From assembly GCF_016427535.1 (NCBI RefSeq), contig NZ_JAELXV010000001.1, positions 1,550,001-1,614,000 of the forward strand: a stretch of DNA of 64,000 nucleotides. The letters run 5' to 3'. Below the pieces are notes generated by a model. It had not been told where the DNA came from, made no database searches, and worked only from the letters and a program-made list of their open reading frames with translations. Made by a program: the position numbers and the translations under genes. How positions within the stretch are numbered: position 1 is the first letter of the stretch; every line of letters starts with the position of its first letter. Below are positions 16,760 through 24,729 of the stretch, in pieces. The stretch comes from Hymenobacter sp. BT559 (GTDB taxonomy: Bacteria; Bacteroidota; Bacteroidia; Cytophagales; Hymenobacteraceae).

Positions 16760-17917
16760 ATGGAAAATACTCCGACCAAAGGCCGCGTTCTTGTGGCCAT
16801 GAGTGGCGGCATCGACTCGTCGGTAGCCGCGGTGCTACTGCACGAAGCCGGCTACGAAGTAGTGGGCATGACGATGAAAACCTGGGACTACGCCAGCGCC
16901 GGCGGCTCGAAAAAAGAAACCGGCTGCTGCTCGCTCGATAGCATCAACGATGCCCGCGATATTGCCGTGCGCCTAGGGTTCCCGCACTACATCATTGATA
17001 TCCGCGACGAGTTCGGTGATTTTGTCATCGATAATTTCACCGAGGAATACCTCGCCGGCCGCACCCCCAACCCCTGCGTGCTCTGCAACACCCACATCAA
17101 GTGGGATGCCCTGCTGCGCCGCGCCGACATGCTGGGCTGCCAGTACATCGCCACTGGCCACTACGCCCAAATTCGGCAGGATGCCGAGACCGGTCGCTAC
17201 GTGGTGAGCAAAGGCCTCGACGAAAACAAAGACCAGAGCTACGCGCTGTGGGGTGTGACGCAAAAGAGCCTGAGCCGCACGCTGTTCCCGCTGGGTGCCA
17301 TGCGCAAAACGGAGATTTATGAAGAGGCACGCCGCCGCGGCTTCACTGCCCTGGTCAACAAGCCCGAGAGCTACGAAATCTGTTTTATCCCCGACAACGA
17401 CTACCGCGGCTTCCTGCGCCGCCGCGTGGCCGGGCTGGAAGAGCGCGTGGCGGGTGGTCGCTTTGTACTGGCCGACGGCACCGACTTGGGTCGCCACGAA
17501 GGCTATCCGTTCTACACCATCGGGCAGCGCAAGGGGCTGGGCATCGCGCTCGGCTTCCCAGCCTACGTAGTGGCTATTCGGCCCGAAACAAATGAGGTGG
17601 TGCTGGGTAACTACGACGAACTGGCCAGCTCCTTTACTACCGTGCATAAGCTCAACATGGGTAAGCTCGGCAGCCTTGAAGGCCGCGGCCTGGTGCCCGC
17701 CGTGGTGAAAGTGCGCTACCACCACGCCGGCTCGCCGTCGTTTTTGGAACAGGTAGAAGATAAAATCAACATCTACTTCACTGAGCCAGTGCACGCCATC
17801 ACGCCCGGCCAAGCGGCTGTGTTCTACGATGGCGACGACGTGCTGGGCGGCGGCTGGATAACGCGCCACGTCATTGGCGAGGTGCCGCAGCCGCAAGCCG
17901 TGGCTGCTTTGGCTTAG
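16760..17917 (+). CDS. mnmA: tRNA-specific 2-thiouridylase
   Basis: 385 residues from the ATG at 16760 (MENTPTKGRVLVAMSGG); the in-frame codons upstream translate the hairpin and are not expected to be coding. MnmA adds sulfur to the wobble uridine (s2U34) of Lys, Glu and Gln tRNAs. The PP-loop SGGIDSS is near residues 15-21. The first catalytic Cys lies in NPCVLCN and the second in SYEICFIPD. Also typical are GHYA.I and FTIGQRKGLG-like text (FYTIGQRKGLGI). Followed by a clear terminator, so it is monocistronic. Confidence 0.96.
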   Translation: MENTPTKGRVLVAMSGGIDSSVAAVLLHEAGYEVVGMTMKTWDYASAGGSKKETGCCSLDSINDARDIAVRLGFPHYIIDIRDEFGDFVIDNFTEEYLAGRTPNPCVLCNTHIKWDALLRRADMLGCQYIATGHYAQIRQDAETGRYVVSKGLDENKDQSYALWGVTQKSLSRTLFPLGAMRKTEIYEEARRRGFTALVNKPESYEICFIPDNDYRGFLRRRVAGLEERVAGGRFVLADGTDLGRHEGYPFYTIGQRKGLGIALGFPAYVVAIRPETNEVVLGNYDELASSFTTVHKLNMGKLGSLEGRGLVPAVVKVRYHHAGSPSFLEQVEDKINIYFTEPVHAITPGQAAVFYDGDDVLGGGWITRHVIGEVPQPQAVAALA

Positions 17918-17935
17918 CCTAAGCCGCTAGTGGCT

Positions 17936-17988
17936 AAAAAGCGAGGAGTTATTACGCAGGTGTGCCGCGTGATGGCTCCTCGCCTTTT
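17936..17988 (+). terminator. Rho-independent terminator after mnmA
   Basis: AAAAA-GCGAGGAG (17936-17948) pairs with CTCCTCGC-C-TTTT (17976-17988): an 8-bp GC stem, one mismatch, and an A/T run that gives the U-tract. Confidence 0.75.
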
Positions 17989-18136
17989 GAGTGTTAGGTT
18001 GCTCAGGGCTAGCCGTAAAAACTATCCTAGGTGGCTGGGTAACTTCGGGGTGAGTGCGCGCTGCTTGCTAGCTTTGCTGCGAGCCTAGCCCAGTCTCGGC
18101 CTAGAAATTCAGTTAATGCTATTCTATCGAACTATG

Positions 18137-18886
18137 ATGCTACGTTTTCACTATTCATTACTATCTAAAGCGCTGGGCGCCGCCGCATTGCTCGGTGCTG
18201 GCGCGCTGCTGGAAGGCTGCCGCCGCGAGTCGGTAGTGCCTACGCCAGTCGTCGATTACTATCCGCTAGAGGTGGGTAACTACCGCACCTACGCTGTGAG
18301 CGATACCCTGTGGAGCATGGGCGTGGCCACCCCCACCAACTACCAGCTGCGCGAGGCCGTGACGGAGAAATTTACCGATGCGGCTGGCCAAACGGCCTAC
18401 CGGGTGCTGCGCTCCCGCCGCACTACCAACGCTCAGGCCTGGGCTCCCGACAGCGTATTAATAGTGCAGCAGCAGGCCCAAGCCATTTTGCTGACGCGTG
18501 ACAACGTGCGCACCATCGAGCTTATTTACCCGCTGCGGGCCGGCAAGACTTGGAAAAAATACGCCTTCACCACCGAGCGTGCTGACAGCGTGCGGGCTTT
18601 CGATGGGGCCGTGGAGCGGTCCTTTACGACGCCAGGCGCCACGCCCGTAACCTACACCACCGCCGCCGTGGCCCGCGACCAAATGCCTATTGAGGCCAAC
18701 GACGGCTTGCTGCGCCGGGGTGGCTACCTGCAAGTATTCGCTCAGGGCGTGGGCCCGGTGCTGCGCCGTCGCTACGCTTATGAAACCTTCTACACCACTT
18801 CCAACGGCGCCTCGGTCATCACGCCTACCATCATTCAGGTGGGGCGCTCGCGCCTAGAGGTACTCATTGACAGCGGTAAGCTCTAG
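18137..18886 (+). CDS. Lipoprotein of unknown function
   Basis: About 250 residues (an earlier in-frame ATG at 18116 is possible). The N-terminus LSKALGAAALLGAGALLEGC ends in a lipobox-like LLEGC, so the mature protein would be lipid-anchored at that Cys. The following CRRESVVPTPVVDYYPLEVGNY begins a beta-rich domain seen in many Bacteroidota lipoproteins that start with 'YYPL..G.Y..Y.V'. No enzymatic motif is visible. A possible TAGCTTTG promoter element is at 18069-18076. Convergent with the GH51 gene. Confidence 0.7.
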   Translation: MLRFHYSLLSKALGAAALLGAGALLEGCRRESVVPTPVVDYYPLEVGNYRTYAVSDTLWSMGVATPTNYQLREAVTEKFTDAAGQTAYRVLRSRRTTNAQAWAPDSVLIVQQQAQAILLTRDNVRTIELIYPLRAGKTWKKYAFTTERADSVRAFDGAVERSFTTPGATPVTYTTAAVARDQMPIEANDGLLRRGGYLQVFAQGVGPVLRRRYAYETFYTTSNGASVITPTIIQVGRSRLEVLIDSGKL

Positions 18887-18915
18887 GTGGCCACGTTGCC
18901 TTATTAGTAATACTG

Positions 18916-18948
18916 AAACGACCTGCTGCACACCGCGGTAGGTCGTTT
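18916..18948. terminator. Terminator between convergent genes
   Basis: AAACGACCT (18916-18924) and AGGTCGTTT (18940-18948) form a 9-bp stem with A/T runs at its base, usable from both strands. Confidence 0.75.
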
Positions 18949-18966
18949 GTTATTTAAGTCTACCTG

Positions 18967-20487
18967 TTAGAGCCTTGCTTGTAAAATAGTAATGCTGTGT
19001 GCCTCGGCGGTATACGTGGTAGCGCCGACCGCCAGGGTACGTTGCTTGTAGCTGACTACGTTTTTGTCCGGGGCTTTGAGCGTGTTCATGGCCTCTATTG
19101 AGGGCGCGTTCAGCTCATGCGCGGTCCAGGGGCCAGCTACTTTGACGTTAAGTTTCAACGGCACCGCTGCTTTGCTGTCGCGGTTGACAATGGCTAGGGT
19201 GAGGGTTTTGCCATCGGTGGAGGCGGACACGTCGAGGGCCTCCGCGCCGGTGGTAGTCACGGCCACGCTCTGGGGGCCGCATAGGCGTCGGTACAGCTCT
19301 AGGGGGTAATAAATGGTTTGGCAGATGGACGTGGTGTCATTCGTCATGATGGGCGCTAACACGTTCACGGTCTGGGCCCAGGTGGCCAGGCCAATCACCG
19401 CCGCATTGCGCTGAAAGATGTTGAGGAACGTGGCCACCCCTAGGGCGTGGTTCCAGGTGTAATCTACCTCTAGGTCGTAGGTGCCGTGGCCGCCGTTTTC
19501 CCAGATGCCCCACTCATCCACCGCGATTTTGACGGGCTGCTGCCGGGCCGGGAAGCGGTACCACTTGCTGAAGCTGGCTACTTTAGGCGGGGTGAGGGCG
19601 GCAATCTGGGCCGCGGTGGTTTTGATAGCCGCTTCCATCTCGGCGATGGACGTGAAAAGCGAGGCCGGGTCGCCGGGCTTAGAGCTGGCGTAGAGGTGCA
19701 ACGCAATGTAGTCGCAGATGGGGTGCAGCTCTTGTAGCACCTGCTGGTTCCAGTCGGGCTTGTCGCCCACCATAATAAACTGGATGGACGGGTCTTGCAG
19801 CTTCATGAGCTTGGCGTAGTACCAGGCTTGCTTGATGTAGTCGCGCGGGTCTTGCAGCCGGCCGGCATCCTCCTTGGCGGCTTCTTCATTGCCTAGGCCC
19901 CAATACTTGACCTGGTAGGGCGCGGGGTGGCCGTTGGCTTTGCGCTGGGCGGCGTAGTCGCCCTCCGTGGCGTTGCAATACTCGACCCAGTCGGCGGCTT
20001 CTTCGGCCGTGCCGGTTGACATATTCACGGTTAGGAAGGGCGCGGCGCCGAGCAGCCGGGCGTACTCCATGTATTCATCGGTGCCGACGTGGTTGTTGTC
20101 GTAGCCGCCCCAGATGAGGTTTTTGCGCACCGGCCGGTTTTTGCCCACCCCGTCTTTCCAGTGATAAATCTTGGTGACCGTGCCGCCGGGGTAGCGCAGC
20201 AGGGTAGGGCGCAGTCGCTGCACTTTTTCGAGCACATCGGGGCGAAAGCGTCGGCGCTGGTCGTCGTAGATGCCGCCGTAAATGGCGCGCCCTAGGTGCT
20301 CGATAAACTGCCCGTAGATGGTAGGCGCTATCGCGCCGAGGGGCTGGTCGAGGTGCACCGTGATTTCGGCGGGTTTGGGCGCAAAAAGTCGTTTGACCGG
20401 GCCAGGCACCACCGCCCCGGCGAGGGCGGCCGTGCTTAGGCCAATGAATTGTCGGCGAGGCTGTTTTTCCATTAAACTCTTTGGCAA
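18967..20487 (-). CDS. Alpha-L-arabinofuranosidase, GH51 family
   Basis: 506 residues; Met-6 (20472) is an equally good start. The N-terminus RRQFIGLSTAALAGAVVPG resembles a twin-arginine signal. The family catalytic residues are visible: acid/base Glu in KYWGLGNEEA (about residue 200) and nucleophile Glu in KIAVDEWGIWENGG (about residue 330). The N-terminal strand IYGQFIEHLGRAIYGGI is a GH51 hallmark, and the C-terminal beta domain ends SITILQARL. The enzyme removes terminal arabinofuranose from hemicellulose or arabinan fragments. It is the last gene of the minus-strand catabolic locus. Confidence 0.9.
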   Translation of the reverse strand: MPKSLMEKQPRRQFIGLSTAALAGAVVPGPVKRLFAPKPAEITVHLDQPLGAIAPTIYGQFIEHLGRAIYGGIYDDQRRRFRPDVLEKVQRLRPTLLRYPGGTVTKIYHWKDGVGKNRPVRKNLIWGGYDNNHVGTDEYMEYARLLGAAPFLTVNMSTGTAEEAADWVEYCNATEGDYAAQRKANGHPAPYQVKYWGLGNEEAAKEDAGRLQDPRDYIKQAWYYAKLMKLQDPSIQFIMVGDKPDWNQQVLQELHPICDYIALHLYASSKPGDPASLFTSIAEMEAAIKTTAAQIAALTPPKVASFSKWYRFPARQQPVKIAVDEWGIWENGGHGTYDLEVDYTWNHALGVATFLNIFQRNAAVIGLATWAQTVNVLAPIMTNDTTSICQTIYYPLELYRRLCGPQSVAVTTTGAEALDVSASTDGKTLTLAIVNRDSKAAVPLKLNVKVAGPWTAHELNAPSIEAMNTLKAPDKNVVSYKQRTLAVGATTYTAEAHSITILQARL

Positions 20488-20567
20488 GTGCCACTGGCCG
20501 GCTGCGCCTTAGGTGGCTTAGGCCGGTGGGTACCGGTGTAGGGCGGACCAAGGTACCATTGCGGAGG

Positions 20568-21641
20568 TTAGGCCGGCCAGGTATTTCTGAGAAAGCGTAG
20601 CCAGTTGCCGTGCATCATGCCTTCGATGTCCTGGGTCGAGTAGCCGCGCTTGGCCAGCAGGTCGGGTATTTTTTGCAGGTCGGCGATGGTTTCTAGGTCG
20701 TAGGGGCACTGCTCGCGGCCAAAGGCGCCGTCGAGGTCGGTGCCTAGGCCCACGTGCTGGGCGCTTCCCATTACCTGGCACAGGTGGTCGATGTGGTCGA
20801 TGGCCACCTCCAGGTTGCAATGCATGCCTAGGGGGGTGGACTCGCCGCGCACCCAGTTGGGCACCATCATCCAGGCGTCGAGGGCGGCGCCTATTACGGC
20901 GCCGCGGGCGGCTAGCGCCCGCAGCTGCTCGTCGCTGTACTGGCGGTTGTGGTTGACGAGGGCGCGGCAGTTGTTGTGGCTGGCCCACACGGGGCCGCCA
21001 AAGAGGTCGAGCGCTTCCCAAAAGCTGTCGTCGCACAAGTGGGTCGCGTCCAAGATGATGTTGAGGCGCTCCATTTCGCGCAGCAGCGCGGGGCCCTGGG
21101 GCCCTAGGCCACCGGTGGCATCGGTGCCCTGGGCGTAGCGGCCGGGCCCATAGTGGGCGGGGCCCACGGCGCGCAGCCCATACTGGTAGGCTTGCTCTAG
21201 GTGGCCCACGGTGATGAGCGAGTCGGCCCCTTCCAGGCTCAGGATGTATCCGATGGGCTTGCGGTCTTGGGGAGTGTCGTCGGCCCAGCGGCTGAGGTGC
21301 TGCTCTAGGGTGGCGCGGTCGCGCACTTGCGTCATTTCGCCGGCGGCCTCCATGGCTTGGTACCAAGCCAGCTGGCCTTGGGTTTGGGCCCAGGCCTGGG
21401 CGGGCGAGTGCCAGCCGGGGAGGGGGTTATCGGGCGCCACGTAACGGGCAATTTGGGTGGCTACCACCAGCCCGATATTGCCCTGGCGCAGGGCGGGTAG
21501 GCTAACAGTGGCCAGGCCGCGGTCGGGCTTGTCGGTGAGGCCAGCTTCGCGGGCGTTGAGGGCCGCCACGGGTTGGGTGAGGTCGCGGTTCCACTCCAGG
21601 GCGTTCATGCTCAGGTCGAGGTGAGCGTCTACAATCAGCAT
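20568..21641 (-). CDS. Membrane dipeptidase-like metallopeptidase, family M19
   Basis: 357 residues. The zinc-binding HxD is at the N-terminus (VDAHLDLSMN). The bridging Glu is in LSLEGADSL, with the His ligands in LDATHLCDDSFW and WASHNNCRAL. The C-terminal GLGTDLDGAFG and GNWLRFLRNTW also match. M19 enzymes cleave dipeptides, and several accept D-residues. No signal peptide is seen, so a cytoplasmic location is likely. Only 3 bp separate it from the upstream PLP-enzyme gene, so the two are co-translated. The partner suggests a substrate containing a D-amino acid; this is inference. Confidence 0.88.
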   Translation of the reverse strand: MLIVDAHLDLSMNALEWNRDLTQPVAALNAREAGLTDKPDRGLATVSLPALRQGNIGLVVATQIARYVAPDNPLPGWHSPAQAWAQTQGQLAWYQAMEAAGEMTQVRDRATLEQHLSRWADDTPQDRKPIGYILSLEGADSLITVGHLEQAYQYGLRAVGPAHYGPGRYAQGTDATGGLGPQGPALLREMERLNIILDATHLCDDSFWEALDLFGGPVWASHNNCRALVNHNRQYSDEQLRALAARGAVIGAALDAWMMVPNWVRGESTPLGMHCNLEVAIDHIDHLCQVMGSAQHVGLGTDLDGAFGREQCPYDLETIADLQKIPDLLAKRGYSTQDIEGMMHGNWLRFLRNTWPA

Positions 21642-21644
21642 AAG

Positions 21645-22748
21645 CTACACAGTAAGAATACGGTCGCGGGCCACGGTGGGCCACGTGCCGGCCAGGTGGT
21701 GGTGGTCGATGGCAGTGGCCTGGGCGTAGAGGGCCACCGTGGGGCAAATGTGGTGCGGCAGGCCGTAGAGCACGTCGCCTACTCGGTAGCCGTGGTCGGG
21801 CCCAGCTTCCACCACTAGGTGCTCTTCGCTGTGGCCGATGGGTTGCAGCTCGGGCGCATTCAGAAAGGTAATGCGCTTATCGAGCGGGCTTTCCGAGGCG
21901 ATGGCTTTGTGCCCTAGGTCTATGCATAGCGTGGTGGCGGTGGGCCGCGATACGACGCGGCACAGCACCAGCGCCGCCGGCAGAAACGGCTGCTCCGCAA
22001 ACGCCCGGCCGTAGCCGCCATCCCAGTAAATAAACGTGCCGGGGCTGCACTCCACACCCGGCCGGGCGGCGTGCACCGGAAACGTGGGCGTGCCCCCCGC
22101 CACGACGACGGGCGCAAACCCTAGGTCTTGCAACTGCTCCACTAATGCGGCCACTGGCGCAAAGGCCTCGTGGCAGCGCGCGGTACGCACGGCCAAGTCT
22201 TCGTCGTGAATGTGGCCGTCGTAGACGTGCAGGCCCACTACGTCGAGGTTGGGCAAATCCTGGCATTGCTGGTAGAAGGCCAACGCCGCCGCCGGGGCCA
22301 GGCCCGAGCGGTTCATGCCTACATTGAGGTCAATGAACACCGGCACTAGTAGGTGGGCGGCCTCCGCAAGCGCGCTCAACTGACGGGCGGCTTCGTAGTC
22401 GTCGAGTAGGCACGAGAAGCGGGTGTGCGGGTACTGCTCCATGAGGGCGAGCAGGCGGCGAGCCCTGGGCCCCACGGGCTGGTAGGCCAGCAGCACATCG
22501 GGCGCCTGGCAGCTGCCCAGCAGCTCGGCTTCGGCAATGGTGGCGCACTTAAACTTGGTGATGCCGGCGGCGAGGGTCAGCAGCACGGCTTCGCGGCTTT
22601 TGTGGGTTTTGATATGTGGGCGCAGCCGACCTAGGTCGTTGATTTGGGTGGTGAGTAACGCTAGGTTGTGCCGCACTCGGTCAGGGTATACCACCAGCGC
22701 GGGCGTGTCCACCATGTCTGCGTCTGTTATTTCAAACCACTCTGCCAT
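21645..22748 (-). CDS. D-serine dehydratase / D-threonine aldolase-family PLP enzyme
   Basis: 367 residues of the fold-type III (alanine-racemase-like) barrel. The PLP-binding Lys is in RPHIKTHKS (Lys-47). The substrate/metal region near residue 330 reads GLPHHICPTV. A His-x-Cys pair at this site is what is reported for zinc-dependent D-serine dehydratase, while D-threonine aldolases have His-x-Asp, so dehydratase is favoured. Other family text: FIDLNVGMNRSGL, GLHVYDGHIHD, GTFIYWDGGY. With a GntP/DsdX-type permease and RidA upstream, the likely role is D-serine (or D-threonine) catabolism to keto acid and ammonia. The family is certain; the substrate is inferred. Confidence 0.85.
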   Translation of the reverse strand: MAEWFEITDADMVDTPALVVYPDRVRHNLALLTTQINDLGRLRPHIKTHKSREAVLLTLAAGITKFKCATIAEAELLGSCQAPDVLLAYQPVGPRARRLLALMEQYPHTRFSCLLDDYEAARQLSALAEAAHLLVPVFIDLNVGMNRSGLAPAAALAFYQQCQDLPNLDVVGLHVYDGHIHDEDLAVRTARCHEAFAPVAALVEQLQDLGFAPVVVAGGTPTFPVHAARPGVECSPGTFIYWDGGYGRAFAEQPFLPAALVLCRVVSRPTATTLCIDLGHKAIASESPLDKRITFLNAPELQPIGHSEEHLVVEAGPDHGYRVGDVLYGLPHHICPTVALYAQATAIDHHHLAGTWPTVARDRILTV

Positions 22749-22792
22749 GGGTAGGGCTGCTATTTAAGGTCTCTTTAATCTTTTTGGAAATC

Positions 22793-22896
22793 CGTTGGTC
22801 ATGCAGAGCGCAGCGAAGCATCTCGCGTGGTGCAGTAAACTCTGACGTTAGCAACGAGGCGAGCGAGATGCTTCGCTACGCTCGGCATGACCAACG
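22793..22896. repeat. Dispersed palindromic repeat, copy 2 (complete)
   Basis: Arms at 22793-22826 and 22863-22896 are 34 nt long and match at 32 positions (CGTTGGTCATGC ... GCATGACCAACG), with a 36-nt loop. It lies in the gap between ridA and the PLP-enzyme gene. The minus-strand reading aligns with copies 1 and 3. Confidence 0.85.
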
Positions 22897-22931
22897 ACTG
22901 ATTAGTCACTATAGCGATACTGAAAATCGGA

Positions 22932-23396
22932 TTACTCCAATTCAAACAGCGCCTCTATCTCGACCGGAATATTATCAGGCAGCGAGCCAAAGCCCACGGC
23001 GCTGCGCACGCCGATGCCATTTTCGGTACCCCAGACCTGGGCAAAAAGCTCGCTGCACCCGTTGATGATGTAGGGATGCTTCTCAAAATCGGGCGTGCAG
23101 TTCACCATACCCAGCACCTTGATGACGCGCTTGACCTTGTTGAGGCTGCCTAGGTTGGCCACGATGGTCGATAGGATGGTAAGGCCCACTTGGCGGGCGG
23201 CCAGCTTGCCGCCTTCTTGGTCGATGGCGTCGCCGATGCGGCCGATAATCAGGCTTTTGTCGTCTTGTACCGGCCCGTGGCCCGATACGTAGAGGTACTT
23301 GCCATCGACCAGGCAGGGCTTGTAGACACCGAGGGGCGTAGGGGCGGGGGGCAGGCGCAGGCCGGTTTGGGCGAAGTTTTCGTCGGGAGTAGCCAT
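22932..23396 (-). CDS. RidA family (YjgF/YER057c/UK114) protein
   Basis: 154 residues from the ATG at 23396 (MATPDENFAQTGL); upstream in-frame sequence overlaps the permease gene. The family text includes YLYVSGHGPVQDD, the conserved region VKRVIKVLGMVNC, and the C-terminal IGVRSAVGFGSLPDNIPVEIEALFEL with the conserved Arg and Glu. RidA hydrolyses reactive enamine/imine intermediates such as 2-aminoacrylate released by serine/threonine dehydratases, which fits the PLP enzyme downstream. It belongs to a longer RidA subgroup, so activity on aminoacrylate is not assured. Confidence 0.88.
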   Translation of the reverse strand: MATPDENFAQTGLRLPPAPTPLGVYKPCLVDGKYLYVSGHGPVQDDKSLIIGRIGDAIDQEGGKLAARQVGLTILSTIVANLGSLNKVKRVIKVLGMVNCTPDFEKHPYIINGCSELFAQVWGTENGIGVRSAVGFGSLPDNIPVEIEALFELE

Positions 23397-23404
23397 GAAA
23401 AAAA

Positions 23405-24724
23405 TCAGAAGTGAAGAAATTGATTGAGCAAGATTACGCCGGCCAGCCCGGTCACGGACACGAGGGCTTCCATGACCGACCACGACCGGAGCGTGTCTTT
23501 CACGCTGAGGTTAAAGTATTCTTTAAACATCCAAAACCCCGCATCGTTGACGTGCGAGAACATGAGACTGCCCGCGCCCACGGCCAGCACCATCAGGTTG
23601 GGGTTGGTGTGGGTTTGAAGGAGCAGCGGCGCGATGAGGCCCGCCGTGGTGAGCCCCGCCACCGTGGCCGACCCCACGCAGGCCCGGATGATGGCCGCCA
23701 TGAGCCAGCCCAGCACCAGCGGCGGCAAGGCTACGTGCTGCAACAAGCCCGCGATTTCGGTGCTGGCGCCGCTGTCAGTGAGCACCTGCTTGAGGGCGCC
23801 CGAGGCCCCTATTATCAGCAAAATCAAGCTGATGTCCTTGACGGCGTCGGCGTAGATGGCCATGATTTGAGGCATGCTGCGGCCCGTGCGCCAACCTAGC
23901 GAGTAGGTAGCGTAGGCCACGGCCAGCAGCATTACTACCGAGGGCTGGCCCAGTAGCGCTACCACTGCTTGCCCCGGGGCGCCCGCCGGCGCCAGCACGG
24001 GGTACAGGGCGGCCAGCATCAGGAGCAGCACTGGAAACAGGGCCGTGAAAAAGCTATTGGCCGTGCCCGGCACCCGGGTCTCGGCCGCCGGGGCCGGCGC
24101 AAACACCTCCAGCGGCTCTGACGCCAGCCCTTTTAACGTCTGGGAGAATAGCGGCCCGGCAATGATGATGGCTGGCACGGCCACCGCCAGGCCGTAGAGC
24201 AGTGTGAGCCCCATGTTGGCTCCAAACTGCACTACCAGCGCCGTGGGCGAGGGGTGCGGGGGCAAAAAGCCGTGCGTGACCGAGAGCGCCGACAGCATGG
24301 GCAGCCCTAGGTAGATGGCCGGCAGCTTGTAGCGGTACACGATGGAAAAAATGAGCGGCACCATCAGTACGAAACCGATGCCATAGTAAAGCGGAATACC
24401 GATGATAAAGCCCGTTACCACCATCGCCCACTGAATGTAGCGGGGCCCGAAGGCGCGCATGAGCGCGGTAGCTAGGTTTTGGGCGGCGCCGGTTTCGGCC
24501 AGCAGCTTGCCCAGCATGGCTCCTAAGCTCAGGATGAGCACGAGCGACCCTAGGGTGTCGCCGATGCCCTTTTCGATGGACTTGGCGATGTTAGCGAGCG
24601 GCATGCCCAGCAGCACCCCGGCCAGCAGCGAAATAGACAGGAAGGCCAGGTAGGCATTGACCTTGCAGACGGATATCAGCAAGACCAAGCCCACGATGCA
24701 CAGCAAGACAATAACTAAGGTCAT
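23405..24724 (-). CDS. GntP-family permease (gluconate / D-serine type H+ symporter)
   Basis: 439 residues with 12 or so hydrophobic segments. Family text: GIGDTLGSLVLILSLGAMLGKL, GFIIGIPLYYGIGFVLM-type loop, LPPHPSPTAL and LMFSHVNDAGFWMFKEYF near the C-terminus. GntP members import gluconate and related sugar acids; DsdX imports D-serine. The adjacent D-serine-dehydratase-like and RidA genes favour D-serine or another D-hydroxy acid. The gene is spaced 8 bp from ridA and 5 bp from the GH20 gene, so it is translationally linked to both. Confidence 0.92.
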   Translation of the reverse strand: MTLVIVLLCIVGLVLLISVCKVNAYLAFLSISLLAGVLLGMPLANIAKSIEKGIGDTLGSLVLILSLGAMLGKLLAETGAAQNLATALMRAFGPRYIQWAMVVTGFIIGIPLYYGIGFVLMVPLIFSIVYRYKLPAIYLGLPMLSALSVTHGFLPPHPSPTALVVQFGANMGLTLLYGLAVAVPAIIIAGPLFSQTLKGLASEPLEVFAPAPAAETRVPGTANSFFTALFPVLLLMLAALYPVLAPAGAPGQAVVALLGQPSVVMLLAVAYATYSLGWRTGRSMPQIMAIYADAVKDISLILLIIGASGALKQVLTDSGASTEIAGLLQHVALPPLVLGWLMAAIIRACVGSATVAGLTTAGLIAPLLLQTHTNPNLMVLAVGAGSLMFSHVNDAGFWMFKEYFNLSVKDTLRSWSVMEALVSVTGLAGVILLNQFLHF

Positions 24725-24729
24725 AGGGG

